A stretch of DNA of 64,000 bases from Desulfonema magnum (GCF_017377395.1 NZ_CP061800.1:1364001-1428000), one strand, 5' to 3'. Positions 34,377 to 44,294 are shown, counted from the stretch's first letter. Numbers and translations are program-made. Notes: generated by a model from the letters alone, not told the origin.

Positions 34377-35174
34377 ATGATAAAAACCGTATTTCCGAAA
34401 CATGGGCGGATTTCATGTAACAAATGTTTCCCGAATGGCGAACAGCAGATAAAAATCGGGAATTGGCGAATGCGAAATAATCCCGGAGCATGGGGAAGTT
34501 CCGAGCCTGAAATCATCGTGTTGGGCTTCTCAAAAGGAGCCACTCAGGCAAATATTTATGAAAATGGTAAGTTTGAAGATGTTCCTTTTGGCGGAAAACG
34601 GTCAAGGGAGAATTTGACAAACATACTCAGATGTGTCGGCATACTGAAAGAATCGGAAAATGTTGATGACAAAATCGGAGATTCTGAAAGAACTTTCGCT
34701 TTTGGTTCGCTGATAAGATGCAGTCTTGCAAGATATGATAAAAAGAAATCAGCTTATGCGACATCAGGAACCCTGATCAACAAATCATTCTCGGAAATAC
34801 CGGAACTCATAAAAATCTGTGCAAATACTTTTCTTGCGGATATCTCCTCGTCGGTCAGGCTTGTCCTAATGCTCGGAACAGCAGACCCGTATATTAAACA
34901 TTGTAAAAATACTGTGAAGTCGCTGTATCCGGATGAGTTTGAAGAATTTAACATAGTGGCATACGGAACCGGACATATCCTGTGGGTTCATCTTACGCAT
35001 CCTTCTCCTGTAAATGGGACTGTCAAATCCTGGCTGAACAGCGAAGGCAAATCAGGGATAAAAATGAATGAGGCAAAGAATATCATCAGATTCAGAGGGT
35101 TGGCAAAAGGGAAATACCCTGGAACAGAACAGGCAAAAAAATTACGGAATCCGAAATTAAACACAACTTTCTGA
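34377..35174 (+). CDS. Hypothetical protein, possibly uracil-DNA-glycosylase-like fold
   Basis: 265 aa, not confidently recognised. SEPEIIVLGFSKGATQANIYENG near residue 42 and the later pair LVLMLGTADPYIKHC and ILWVHLTHPSPVNGTVKSWL recall the first strand and the HPSP active-site loop of the uracil-DNA glycosylase superfamily. The N-terminus holds a CNKC cysteine pair. No operon partner is obvious; xisH follows 12 bases later on the same strand. Confidence 0.5.
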   Translation: MIKTVFPKHGRISCNKCFPNGEQQIKIGNWRMRNNPGAWGSSEPEIIVLGFSKGATQANIYENGKFEDVPFGGKRSRENLTNILRCVGILKESENVDDKIGDSERTFAFGSLIRCSLARYDKKKSAYATSGTLINKSFSEIPELIKICANTFLADISSSVRLVLMLGTADPYIKHCKNTVKSLYPDEFEEFNIVAYGTGHILWVHLTHPSPVNGTVKSWLNSEGKSGIKMNEAKNIIRFRGLAKGKYPGTEQAKKLRNPKLNTTF

Positions 35175-35186
35175 AAGTTAAAAGAA

Positions 35187-35603
35187 ATGACCGCAAAAGA
35201 TATTTTTCATGATGTTGTCAGAAACGCACTTGAAAAAGAAGAATGGATAATCACCGATGACCCGCTTTTTATCCGTAGCCTCGGAATAGAATTTTATATT
35301 GATTTGGCCGCTGAGAAAATAATCGGAGCAGAAAAAGAGGGACAGAAAATAGCGGTGGAGATTAAAAGTTTTATCGCCGCATCCGCTATCTCAGAATTTC
35401 ACAGGGCGCTCGGACAGTATATGAATTACCGCCTTGCTTTGCAAAATCAGGAGCCAGATCGTGTTTTATATCTTGCCGTTCCGAAAGATACATACGAAAC
35501 ATTTTTTAAAATACAGTTTGTTCAGTCCGCTGTCAGAGAATATCGGATGGAAATTGCAGTCTATGATCCGGAAAAGGAGGAGATTGTGAAATGGGAGATA
35601 TAG
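35187..35603 (+). CDS. XisH-family protein (fdxN element excision controlling factor-like)
   Basis: 138 aa with an endonuclease-like core: D-x-A in FYIDLAAEKIIGAEKEGQKIAVEIKSF (VEIK matches the E-x-K pair of PD-(D/E)xK folds), then EFHRALGQYMNYRLAL and YLAVPKDTYETFF. Full-length for the family. XisH and XisI were first described in cyanobacterial fdxN element excision and are common outside that context with unknown role. It overlaps xisI by 13 bases. Confidence 0.88.
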   Translation: MTAKDIFHDVVRNALEKEEWIITDDPLFIRSLGIEFYIDLAAEKIIGAEKEGQKIAVEIKSFIAASAISEFHRALGQYMNYRLALQNQEPDRVLYLAVPKDTYETFFKIQFVQSAVREYRMEIAVYDPEKEEIVKWEI

Positions 35604-35926
35604 AAAAATATCGCAGAAATATTCAGGAAATAATCAGACGCTACGCAGCGGAAAGGCCGCTTCCGAAAAATGTTGAAGGGCAGATGATTTTTGATATGGA
35701 AAGAGATCATTATCAGCTCGTCAATGTGGGCTGGAACAATGATTCATGGATATACGGATGCATTTTGCACATAGACCTTAAAAACGGAAAAGTCTGGATA
35801 CAGCATAACGGAACAGAAGTCGAGATAGCAGATGAGCTTGTAAAGTCAGGAATACCGGAAAAGGATATTGTTATTGGTTTTCATTCACCTTATAAACGTA
35901 AATTTACAAGATTCGCAGTAGGTTAG
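35591..35926 (+). CDS. XisI-family protein
   Basis: 111 aa. Family signature: YRRNIQEIIRRYA at the start, FDMERDHYQLVNVGW, RIYGC-like WIYGCILHIDLKNGKVWIQHNGTE, and GIPEKDIVIGFHSPYKRKFTRFAVG at the end. The overlap with xisH indicates one cistron pair. In free-living hosts the pair is often mobile, sometimes discussed as toxin-antitoxin-like. No excision target is visible here. Confidence 0.9.
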   Translation: MGDIEKYRRNIQEIIRRYAAERPLPKNVEGQMIFDMERDHYQLVNVGWNNDSWIYGCILHIDLKNGKVWIQHNGTEVEIADELVKSGIPEKDIVIGFHSPYKRKFTRFAVG

Positions 35927-35994
35927 GGACGGTGGGTATATTCCGGGAAGCATCTGATCAGTTCAAGGCATGTCATTGAGGCTATAAGGAAAAA

Positions 35995-37548
35995 ATGGAA
36001 AAAAATATTTTAACTCATAAGCTTAAAACCAGGAATCTTCAGCACTCGGACTACAATGAGATCAGAAGCATAATGGAGGTGTCTTATGCAGGAATGGGCG
36101 GCGCATGGACCAAAGGAGAATTTTCAACGCTGTTATCGCTTTTTCCTGAAGGACAGATTTGTATCGAAGACAGGGGAAACGTTGTCGCTGTAGCGCTGAC
36201 GCTCATCATTGATTATTCCAGCCTGGAACGTGATCATTCTTATGAGGATATTGTATCGGATGGCAGATTCGAAAGTCACGATAATGAAGGTGATTATCTG
36301 TATGGCATAGATATGTTCATCCGCAAGGATTATCAGGGCATGCGGCTGGGAAGACGCCTTTATGATGCAAGAAAAGAATTATGCGAAAAACTGAATCTGA
36401 AGGGAATTCTTGTGGGCGGACGCATACCCGGATATTCCAAATATCACAAGGAGATGAGTCCTGGTGAATATATTCAGAAAGTAAAAAACCGGGAGATTGT
36501 GGATAAGGTATTAACATTTCAACTGGCGAATGACTTTCATCCCAAGCGTGCAATCAGAAACTACATTCCGGAAGACAAGGCATCCAAAAGCCATGCGGTT
36601 TTCCTGGTGTGGGATAATATTTTCTATCAGACAAGAAAAAAACATGTCTGGGGGAGAAAATCAAATGTCCGCATCGGTATTGCACAATGGCAGATGCGGC
36701 AGTTTCAATCCCTGGAAGAACTTCTCCAGCAAGTGGAGTTCTTTGTGGATACTGTATCCGGATATCACGCTGATCTGATATTGTTTCCGGAACTTTTTAA
36801 CGCGCCTCTTTTGTCCCGGTATAATCAGGAAGACCCGCCCCAGGCCATGCGGCATCTGGCGGAATATACTGAGCGGCTGAGAAATGAAATGCTGCAAATG
36901 GCTGTGAATTGCAATATCAATATTGTTGCCGGAAGCCTGCCTAAGAGCATAAACAACAAGCTCTATAATGTGTCGTTTTTGTGTCGGCGTGATGGCACAT
37001 GGGATGCTCAGTACAAACTGCATATTACGCCGGATGAGAAAGAATACTGGGGACTCAGAGGAGGACAGGAGTTAAAAATATTTGATACGGATATCGGAAA
37101 AATCGGCATACTGATTTGCTATGATGTCGAATTTCCAGAGTTGTCCCGGATGCTGGCGGACAAGGGAATGAAAATTTTACTGGTTCCGTTCTGGACAGAT
37201 ACCCAGAACGGTTATCTCCGAATTCGAAGATGTGCCCAGGCGCGTGCGATTGAAAACGAGTGTTATGTTGCCATATCCGGAAGTGTCGGCAACTTGCCAA
37301 AGGTGAAAAATATGGATATCCAGTATTCCCAGTCTGCCATCTTTACCCCGTCGGATTTTGCTTTTCCCCATGATGCTGTTGCTGCTGAGACGACGCCGAA
37401 TACAGAAATGACACTTATAGCGGACATTGATTTGGATTTATTAAAGGAACTCCGAAAACACGGCAGCGTTCGAAATCTCGACAGTCGGCGGAAAGATCTT
37501 TATAAAATTGAGTGGATTTATTCTGGCTTGCCATTGACAGACAAGTGA
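35995..37548 (+). CDS. GNAT acetyltransferase / carbon-nitrogen hydrolase (nitrilase) fusion
   Basis: 517 aa two-domain enzyme. Residues 1-215 form a GNAT N-acetyltransferase (acetyl-CoA site DYQGMRLGRRLYDARKELCEKL). Residues about 222-510 form a nitrilase-superfamily amidase with a complete triad: E266 in LFPELF, K341 in YKLH and C375 in ICYDVEFPE. The fusion is a known arrangement in many bacteria, but its substrate is not established. The next gene on the strand is a radical SAM protein, so a joint small-molecule modification pathway is possible. Confidence 0.9.
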   Translation: MEKNILTHKLKTRNLQHSDYNEIRSIMEVSYAGMGGAWTKGEFSTLLSLFPEGQICIEDRGNVVAVALTLIIDYSSLERDHSYEDIVSDGRFESHDNEGDYLYGIDMFIRKDYQGMRLGRRLYDARKELCEKLNLKGILVGGRIPGYSKYHKEMSPGEYIQKVKNREIVDKVLTFQLANDFHPKRAIRNYIPEDKASKSHAVFLVWDNIFYQTRKKHVWGRKSNVRIGIAQWQMRQFQSLEELLQQVEFFVDTVSGYHADLILFPELFNAPLLSRYNQEDPPQAMRHLAEYTERLRNEMLQMAVNCNINIVAGSLPKSINNKLYNVSFLCRRDGTWDAQYKLHITPDEKEYWGLRGGQELKIFDTDIGKIGILICYDVEFPELSRMLADKGMKILLVPFWTDTQNGYLRIRRCAQARAIENECYVAISGSVGNLPKVKNMDIQYSQSAIFTPSDFAFPHDAVAAETTPNTEMTLIADIDLDLLKELRKHGSVRNLDSRRKDLYKIEWIYSGLPLTDK

Positions 37549-37574
37549 TCAACTGGAAATAATCAGTAAGTTGA

Positions 37575-37667
37575 AAAAGTTCGGAGTTCCGCGTTCAGAC
37601 TGTCCGTTTTTCGGGATAACTGACTGATTTAATAGGAACAGCCTGAAGACGGAACTCCGAGCTTTTC
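37575..37667. repeat. AAAGTTCGGAGTTCCG inverted repeat, copy 2
   Basis: AAAAGTTCGGAGTTCCGCG and CGGAACTCCGAGCTTTT flank a 50-base centre. It is a diverged copy of the element at 17662-17750 and fills the gap between the fusion gene and the radical SAM gene. Confidence 0.75.
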
Positions 37668-37720
37668 CCAGCCTGCCAACAGTTACATTTCACAAGAGAG
37701 ATAACAGAGGAGGTTCTCTC

Positions 37721-39334
37721 ATGATAAACAAAAAAAAATTTTATTTCAGGATAGTTGTACCTGCCTTCCCGAATTTCAATATCTACACCTCCCTGGCAAC
37801 TCGCACAACTTCTGTGGGGCCAATTTATGTGGCAACAAACGCAAACAAGTTGGACAAATGGGAGGTTGAAGTCATTGATGAGAATAATTGCCACGGCAGG
37901 TTTTGGCCCAGAGATGAACATAATTTGCTGGATCATGATCAGCTTCAAAAAGAAAGACCGGCCGACGTGGTCGGTTTTTACGCGTCAATTTCATCAACTG
38001 TCCCAAGAATTTATGAACTTGCAAAATTTTATAAAACCTCCGGTGTAAAAACCGTGGCCGGCGGAAAGCATGTTGAGGCATTAATTGAAGAGGCATTGGA
38101 TCATGATATTGATGTGGTGGTGTTGCGAGAAGGTGAAATAACGATTAAGGAATTGCTCTCAGCATGGGAAAAGAACCAGGATTTGTCCGAGATTCGGGGC
38201 ATTGCATTCTTAAAAGACGGGAGCATGTATAAAACAGAGAAAAGACCGCTGATTCATGATTTTGACATGCTGCCTTTGCCTGATTTTAATCTGATGCGAT
38301 ATGCAAAAATAAAAATGTATCCGATTACTCGGACAAGAGGCTGTAATTTCAACTGTGAATTCTGCACTGTCAAAGATAAAGCCAGATCCGCTTCGCCGGA
38401 GAATATGATGAAACAAATTCGGTATCTTGTTGAAACTCGCGGTGCTCGTAAATTTTTTGAGGCAAGCGACCATTTTGCGTCAAATCGGGAAGAAGCCATT
38501 GAATTTTGTAAATTACTGACAGAATATCAGAGAAAATACAACATAAAACTTAAAATAACGGTTCAGGTAAGAATCACCGATGCCAGATATCCGGCCTTAT
38601 TGGAAGCGATGAGACAGGCAAATATCAATAATGTCTGTATCGGATATGAATCTCCCATTGACGAAGAATTAATTGCCATGAGAAAAGGATATTTGTCAAA
38701 AGATCTGGTAAATTGGACAAACACATTTCATAAATACGGCTTTTTTATTCATGGCATGTTCATTTTTGGCTATCCCAGAAAACCTGACGCTTCACACAAG
38801 GTTATCCCGCTAACTGAAAAAGCAAAATATTTCAGAGAGTTTATCAAAAAATCGAAAATTGATACGCTTCAGGTGCTACTGACAATCCCCCTGCCCGGCA
38901 CGGAATTAAGAAAACGATTGCTACAGGAAAATCGAATATTTACGACTGAACAATTAGGTTGGGAATATTATGACGGACAATACCCGCTTTTTATGCCCGA
39001 CGATGGCGCTGAACCGGAAGAAATGCAGCAAATTGTCGGAGATCTGATGTACAGATTTTATCATTTCAGCAATTTTTGGAAAATCGTGAAAAACATACTG
39101 ATTAATTTTCCGATGATTGTGTTTACGTCCGCGTTTACAATCATTGTCGGCAGAGTCAGATATATCATATCGGCTTTTAATATATGGCACAGAAAATACT
39201 TCAGAAATTATGCATTAAGATTTGGTGGCTATTTCATCGTAAAAAACTGGTTTAAAAACTTCAGAAAAGACCCATTTTTAAAAAAGCTTAATATCGCAAA
39301 AGCGGAATTGAAGGAGAGTAAACATGAGCCTTGA
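37721..39334 (+). CDS. Radical SAM protein with N-terminal B12-binding-like domain
   Basis: 537 aa. The N-terminal part (about 1-170) has the Rossmann-like order of B12-binding radical SAM enzymes (VVGFYASISSTVPRIYELAKF, KTVAGGKHVEALIEEAL). The [4Fe-4S] site is C208-x3-C212-x2-C215 in TRGCNFNCEFC. The TIM-barrel half continues through VCIGYESPIDEELIAMRKGY, and a hydrophobic segment near 455-480 may associate with the membrane. AGGAGG precedes the ATG. Class-B or BchE-like reactions on lipids or hopanoids are possible; the substrate is unknown. The stop overlaps the clpV start by 11 bases. Confidence 0.85.
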   Translation: MINKKKFYFRIVVPAFPNFNIYTSLATRTTSVGPIYVATNANKLDKWEVEVIDENNCHGRFWPRDEHNLLDHDQLQKERPADVVGFYASISSTVPRIYELAKFYKTSGVKTVAGGKHVEALIEEALDHDIDVVVLREGEITIKELLSAWEKNQDLSEIRGIAFLKDGSMYKTEKRPLIHDFDMLPLPDFNLMRYAKIKMYPITRTRGCNFNCEFCTVKDKARSASPENMMKQIRYLVETRGARKFFEASDHFASNREEAIEFCKLLTEYQRKYNIKLKITVQVRITDARYPALLEAMRQANINNVCIGYESPIDEELIAMRKGYLSKDLVNWTNTFHKYGFFIHGMFIFGYPRKPDASHKVIPLTEKAKYFREFIKKSKIDTLQVLLTIPLPGTELRKRLLQENRIFTTEQLGWEYYDGQYPLFMPDDGAEPEEMQQIVGDLMYRFYHFSNFWKIVKNILINFPMIVFTSAFTIIVGRVRYIISAFNIWHRKYFRNYALRFGGYFIVKNWFKNFRKDPFLKKLNIAKAELKESKHEP

Positions 39335-42107
39335 CCTGCAAACACTCATTGCAAAACTGAATGTGACCTGTCGGAAAGGACTTGAGAAGGCAGCTCAGTT
39401 GTGTGTCTCCTATACCAATTATAATGTGGAGATCGAGCATCTGCTGATGACACTGCTGGATATCCCCGATGCGGACATACAAAGAGTGTTGCGTTATTAT
39501 GAGGTCAGTTCTGAGGATGTCAATAAGGAACTGACCCTCTCAATTGAGAAATTCAGACGAGGCAATAGCCGCACGCCCGCGCTTTCTCAGCACATTCTCC
39601 GAATCCTTGAACAAGCCTGGATGATAGCTTCACTCCGTTTTGACTCCGATACGGTAAGAACCGGAGCCATTCTTCTTGCCCTTCTGGAAGATGACGCACT
39701 TCGGGCAATGCTGTTCGAGACCTCCCCCTCGCTCAAGCGGATTCCGAAAGATGCCATCAAAAATGATATCCGTGAAATCATCCGCTTTTCAGGTGAGGAA
39801 ACTCGAAACTCGAAACTCGAAACTGGAAACTCGAAATTCGAATCACCACTCGCCACTGACCACTCGCCACTGACCACTGACCACTCACCACTCGCCACTC
39901 GCCCCTCACCACTCACCAAAACCCCCAACTTGAATCAGTACACCATTGACCTCACAGGACGAGTCAGAAGCGGTCTGGTGGACCCCATTCAGGGCCGTGA
40001 CATGGAGATTCGCCAGATTATTGATATTCTGACCCGGAGACGGCAGAATAATCCCATTCTCACCGGCGAGGCAGGTGTGGGAAAAACAGCCATTGTCGAG
40101 GGGTTTGCAACCCGCATCGTCAAAGGAGATGTGCCGCCGCCCCTCAGAAATGTTTCTGTGCGTATTCTTGATCTGGGGCTTCTCCAGGCAGGGGCAGGGA
40201 TAAAAGGAGAATTTGAAAAACGCCTGAAATCCGTTATTGAGGAGGTGAAAACTTCTCCCCGCCCCATCATTCTCTTTATTGACGAGGCGCATACCATGAT
40301 CGGCGCGGGCGGTCCCGCAGGCATGGGAGACGCTGCCAATTTGCTCAAACCGGCATTGGCTCGGGGAGAACTCCGCACCATTGCAGCGACAACCTGGGGT
40401 GAATATAAGAAATATTTTGAAAAAGATCCGGCGCTGACGCGGCGATTTCAGGTGGTCAAGGTGGATGAGCCGACTGAGGAGGAGGCTGTTGAGATGCTCC
40501 GAGGACTGGTGTTTAATCTTGAAGCCCATCATAGCGTCATTATTCTGGATGAGGCGGTGCAGGATGCGGTTCGGCTATCCAAACGCTATATTTCAGGAAG
40601 ACATTTGCCGGACAAGGCCATCAGTGTTCTGGATACCGCTTGTGCGCGTGTTGCCATCGTTCAGAACAGCACGCCGCCTCAGATTGAATATATATATTAT
40701 CGAAAAAAACAGGCAGAATTGGAGCTTGTCATTCTGAAGCGGGAGCAGGCTTCAGGCCGGAATCATGCTGCACGGACAGAGGAATTGTCAGGTGAATTGG
40801 AAGCATTAAAAAAGAGAGGTGAGGAACTCGAAGCACGTTGGAAAGATGAACTCAGACTGGTGGAACGGTTGATTGAAATTCAGAAAAATTTAGAAAAGAC
40901 CTCCGAGTTGAAACAGACCTCCGAGGTTTCTAAAACCTCGGAGGTCTCAGTCTCGGAAACCTCGGAGGTCTCAGTCTCGGAAATCTCGGAGATATCACTT
41001 GAACAACTAAGCGAGGAACGCATCAAACTGAGACAAGAACTGGAAATGTTGCAACAGGCTGATCCCATGATTCACATTTGTGTGGATTCCGGGATCATTG
41101 CCACTGTCATCTCCAACTGGACAGGCATTCCCGTGGGCAAGATGCTGACAAACGAGATAGAGGGGATTCTTCATCTCAAGGAAAACATGGAGGAGCGGAT
41201 TATCGGACAGTCCCAGGCATTGGACACCATCTGCCGGCGGATTCGCACATTCCGGGCAAACCTGGATGATCCGGGCAAACCCGCGGGCGTGTTTCTCCTG
41301 ATCGGTTCAAGCGGCATTGGAAAGACAGAAACCGCCCTGACCCTTGCGGATCTGCTTTACGGCGGAGAGGAGAATATGGTGACGCTGAATATGTCCGAAT
41401 ACCAGGAGCCTTATACCGTATCCGGGCTGAAAGGCTCTCCCCCGGGTTATGTGGGCTACGGACAGGGCGGCGTGCTGACCGAGGCAGTCCGGCGCAAACC
41501 CTACAGCGCAGTCCTTTTGGATGAGGTGGAAAAGGCGCACCCGGATGTCATGGAGTTATTTTATCAGGTCTTTGACAAGGGGACACTGGAGGATTCCGAA
41601 GGATTATCCGTGGACTTCAAAAACACGATTATTCTGCTCACCTCCAATATCGGCACGGACACGATTTTGGAGGCATGTCATGATTTCAACAATATGCCAG
41701 ACGCGGAAACACTGGTGAAACTGGTATGGCCCGACCTTTTGCAGCGATTCAAACCTGCTTTCCTGGGGCGGCTGGTGGTTGTGCCGTATTATCCGCTGAC
41801 AGATGAAGTCATTCGCAAAATCGTGAGGCTGAAGTTAGACAGAATCCGCCAAAGATTTCTTGAGAATCACCGGACAGAATTTACTTACAGTGAGGAACTT
41901 GTCGCGGCCATCGGCGCACGGTGCATGGAGGTGGACACTGGCGCACGCAACGTGGATCATCTCCTGACACACACCATGCTGCCTGAACTTTCAGGAGAAC
42001 TCCTCCGGCGCATGGCAGTGGGAGAAATCTGTATCGGCATTCACGTTGATCTTGATGAATCCGGAGGGTTTGCATATCATTTTGATCCGATAGCAGACGA
42101 ACCTTGA
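39324..42107 (+). CDS. clpV: T6SS sheath-recycling ATPase ClpV (TssH) with repeat-derived linkers
   Basis: 927 aa AAA+ unfoldase that disassembles contracted TssBC sheaths. The N-domain (1-150) precedes AAA1, with Walker A GEAGVGKT at 248-255. The M-domain coil runs about 470-580, and AAA2 has Walker A GSSGIGKT at 661-668. Two low-complexity stretches are odd: residues about 158-200 (EETRNSKLETGNSKFESPLA and DHSPLTTDHSPLATRPS) and about 523-558 (TSEVSVSETSEVSVSEISE). Their DNA is tandem repeats like those in intergenic regions. Both sit in flexible linker positions, so the enzyme is probably still functional. Confidence 0.94.
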   Translation: MSLDLQTLIAKLNVTCRKGLEKAAQLCVSYTNYNVEIEHLLMTLLDIPDADIQRVLRYYEVSSEDVNKELTLSIEKFRRGNSRTPALSQHILRILEQAWMIASLRFDSDTVRTGAILLALLEDDALRAMLFETSPSLKRIPKDAIKNDIREIIRFSGEETRNSKLETGNSKFESPLATDHSPLTTDHSPLATRPSPLTKTPNLNQYTIDLTGRVRSGLVDPIQGRDMEIRQIIDILTRRRQNNPILTGEAGVGKTAIVEGFATRIVKGDVPPPLRNVSVRILDLGLLQAGAGIKGEFEKRLKSVIEEVKTSPRPIILFIDEAHTMIGAGGPAGMGDAANLLKPALARGELRTIAATTWGEYKKYFEKDPALTRRFQVVKVDEPTEEEAVEMLRGLVFNLEAHHSVIILDEAVQDAVRLSKRYISGRHLPDKAISVLDTACARVAIVQNSTPPQIEYIYYRKKQAELELVILKREQASGRNHAARTEELSGELEALKKRGEELEARWKDELRLVERLIEIQKNLEKTSELKQTSEVSKTSEVSVSETSEVSVSEISEISLEQLSEERIKLRQELEMLQQADPMIHICVDSGIIATVISNWTGIPVGKMLTNEIEGILHLKENMEERIIGQSQALDTICRRIRTFRANLDDPGKPAGVFLLIGSSGIGKTETALTLADLLYGGEENMVTLNMSEYQEPYTVSGLKGSPPGYVGYGQGGVLTEAVRRKPYSAVLLDEVEKAHPDVMELFYQVFDKGTLEDSEGLSVDFKNTIILLTSNIGTDTILEACHDFNNMPDAETLVKLVWPDLLQRFKPAFLGRLVVVPYYPLTDEVIRKIVRLKLDRIRQRFLENHRTEFTYSEELVAAIGARCMEVDTGARNVDHLLTHTMLPELSGELLRRMAVGEICIGIHVDLDESGGFAYHFDPIADEP

Positions 42108-42248
42108 AATTTGAAAATCAGGGTGAAGAAGGATCTGTAAATTGAAAAAAGTGATATCTGTAAACAATGTATTTGAACCTGTGAGAACCATAGCCGTTCC
42201 GGTGTATGATTTGAGTCTTGCAGATTGGGCCGGGAAAGGGGTTTAAAA

Positions 42249-44294
42249 ATGACAGAATCGGCAAATGAAAAAGTCTATCTCTGTGTGACAACTCCGTTGG
42301 ACGGAGAGGCACGAAAATTCATGCTTGCGGAGATTGAGGGCGAGGAGCATCTGTCCGGGCTGTTCCACTACCGACTCAAACTGAGGACTGATGACAACGC
42401 TGTTGACTTTACCCAGATCGTGGGACAGAAGATTACCGTGACGATTGAGCAGTATAACGGAACCAAACGCTATATCAATGGTGTTGTATGCCGCTTTATC
42501 CAAGCGGGCTATGACGGGAACATTACCACGTATTACGCTGAAATTCGTCCGTGGTTCTGGCAACTGACCCTGACCGCCAACAGCAAGATATTCCAGAATA
42601 TGACCGTGCCGGATATTATTGCGGATGTGTTCTCGGCTTTCGGACTCACGGACTTTGATGACAGAACCACGGGGACATATAATCCCCGGGTCTATTGTGT
42701 TCAGTACCAGGAAACCGCTTATGCGTTTGTGTCCCGGCTCATGGAGGAGGAGGGGATTTTTTATTTTTTCGAGCATACCGAGGACAAACATATGCTGATT
42801 CTGGCGGATGATGCGGATGCTCATCAGCCCTGCCCGGGACTGGACGCTGCCCGGATGCGACCCGTTGCCCATGAGGATCGTTCCGATGATACGCTCATTG
42901 ACCGGTGCAGCCTTGAGCAGCAGATGATCCCCAATAAATACGCGTCAGAGGATTTTAATTTTGAAACGCCGGACACCGATCTTCTGAGCAGCGTGGATGG
43001 GAAAGAATCGGGCGGTTTCAGAATTTATGATTATCCGGGAAAATTCGGCACAACCGGTGACGGAGAAGCGATTATCAATAAGCGGATTGAGGCATATGAA
43101 TTGCCGCAGAAGCTTCTCCGGGGGCAAGGATTCTGCCGGGCATTTATTGCCGGATACAAATTTGATCTGACGGAGCATGACCGGGATGATATGAATGTGA
43201 CATATATCCTGCGGGATGTGTTCATCCGGGCGGATCAGGACGGTTATGCCAATGTGTTTGAGGCGTTTCCTGGGGATGTGCCGTTTCGTCCGCCTTTGAT
43301 CACGAAAAAGCCCAAGGTCGTTGGCACGCAGACCGCCATTGTGACAGGCCCGGCTGGCGAGGAAATCTGGCCTGATGAATACGGCAGGGTCAAGGTGCAG
43401 TTCCACTGGGATGAGGAAGGCCAGCGGGATGAGAACACTTCCTGCTGGGTCCGGGTGGCGCAGATGTGGGCCGGGAAGAACTGGGGAACCATATTTATTC
43501 CTCGGATCGGCATGGAAGTCATTGTCAGCTTCCTGGAGGGCGACCCAGATCAGCCTATTATCACGGGGACGGTTTATAATGCGTCGCAGGTTGTGCCGTA
43601 TGCTCTGCCGGGAGAGAAGACAAAAAGTACCATGAAAACAGATTCGTCTCTTGGCGGCGGCGGTTTCAATGAGATTCGGTTTGAGGATAAGAAAGGCTCG
43701 GAGGAGATTTTCCTGCACGGTCAGAAGGATTGGACCATTGTTATTGAAAATGATAAAAATCGGACCGTGGGACATGATGAAACTTTGTCAGTGGGAAATA
43801 ATCGCACAAAAAGTGTGGGGGTGAATCAGAGTGAATCTGTTGGGAAAAACAAATCAATTGATGTTGGTAAAAATCATACCGAGTCCATTGGAGATAATGC
43901 CAGCATCAGCATAGGTAAAAATGAAACGATTTCAATAGGAAAAAATCTCTCTGAGTCCATTGGGAAAAATGCAAATTTATCAGTAGGAAAAAGTCTCTCT
44001 GAATCCATTGGGGATAATGCAGATTCATCAATTGGAAAAGACCTTTCTGCTAGTATCGGTTCAAATGCATCAGTCAAGGTTGGTAAGAATACAAGCCTGG
44101 ATGTTGGAAAAAAGTTAAACGTACATGCTGCCGATGAAATCAATATTTTCAGTGACAAAAAGATTGTGCTGAACGCAGGGAAGGCCAGTATCACACTCAA
44201 GAAAAATGGTGACATTCAAATCAAGGGGAAGAAATTCAATTTTAAAGCCTCGGGCGACATCAAAATCAAAGGCTCTAAGATTGCTGGAAATTAA
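42249..44294 (+). CDS. vgrG: T6SS spike protein VgrG (TssI)
   Basis: 681 aa trimeric spike. I start at ATG 42249, after AAAGGGG. The gp27-like part (about 1-370) begins VYLCVTTPLDGEARKFMLAEIEGEEHLSGLFHY. The gp5-OB fold follows (PAGEEIWPDEYGRVKVQFHWDEEGQRDENTSCWVRVAQMWAGKNWG). The needle beta-helix from about 500 is a run of VGKN.S.SIG repeats ending GDIKIKGSKI. No C-terminal effector extension, so cargo must load through the PAAR-like tip or adaptors. Confidence 0.96.
   Translation: MTESANEKVYLCVTTPLDGEARKFMLAEIEGEEHLSGLFHYRLKLRTDDNAVDFTQIVGQKITVTIEQYNGTKRYINGVVCRFIQAGYDGNITTYYAEIRPWFWQLTLTANSKIFQNMTVPDIIADVFSAFGLTDFDDRTTGTYNPRVYCVQYQETAYAFVSRLMEEEGIFYFFEHTEDKHMLILADDADAHQPCPGLDAARMRPVAHEDRSDDTLIDRCSLEQQMIPNKYASEDFNFETPDTDLLSSVDGKESGGFRIYDYPGKFGTTGDGEAIINKRIEAYELPQKLLRGQGFCRAFIAGYKFDLTEHDRDDMNVTYILRDVFIRADQDGYANVFEAFPGDVPFRPPLITKKPKVVGTQTAIVTGPAGEEIWPDEYGRVKVQFHWDEEGQRDENTSCWVRVAQMWAGKNWGTIFIPRIGMEVIVSFLEGDPDQPIITGTVYNASQVVPYALPGEKTKSTMKTDSSLGGGGFNEIRFEDKKGSEEIFLHGQKDWTIVIENDKNRTVGHDETLSVGNNRTKSVGVNQSESVGKNKSIDVGKNHTESIGDNASISIGKNETISIGKNLSESIGKNANLSVGKSLSESIGDNADSSIGKDLSASIGSNASVKVGKNTSLDVGKKLNVHAADEINIFSDKKIVLNAGKASITLKKNGDIQIKGKKFNFKASGDIKIKGSKIAGN

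Noticed and set aside
43740..44150. VgrG C-terminal VGKN.S.SIG repeats as an independent repeat domain or toxin
   Set aside because: This is the standard beta-helix needle of VgrG and needs no separate explanation.
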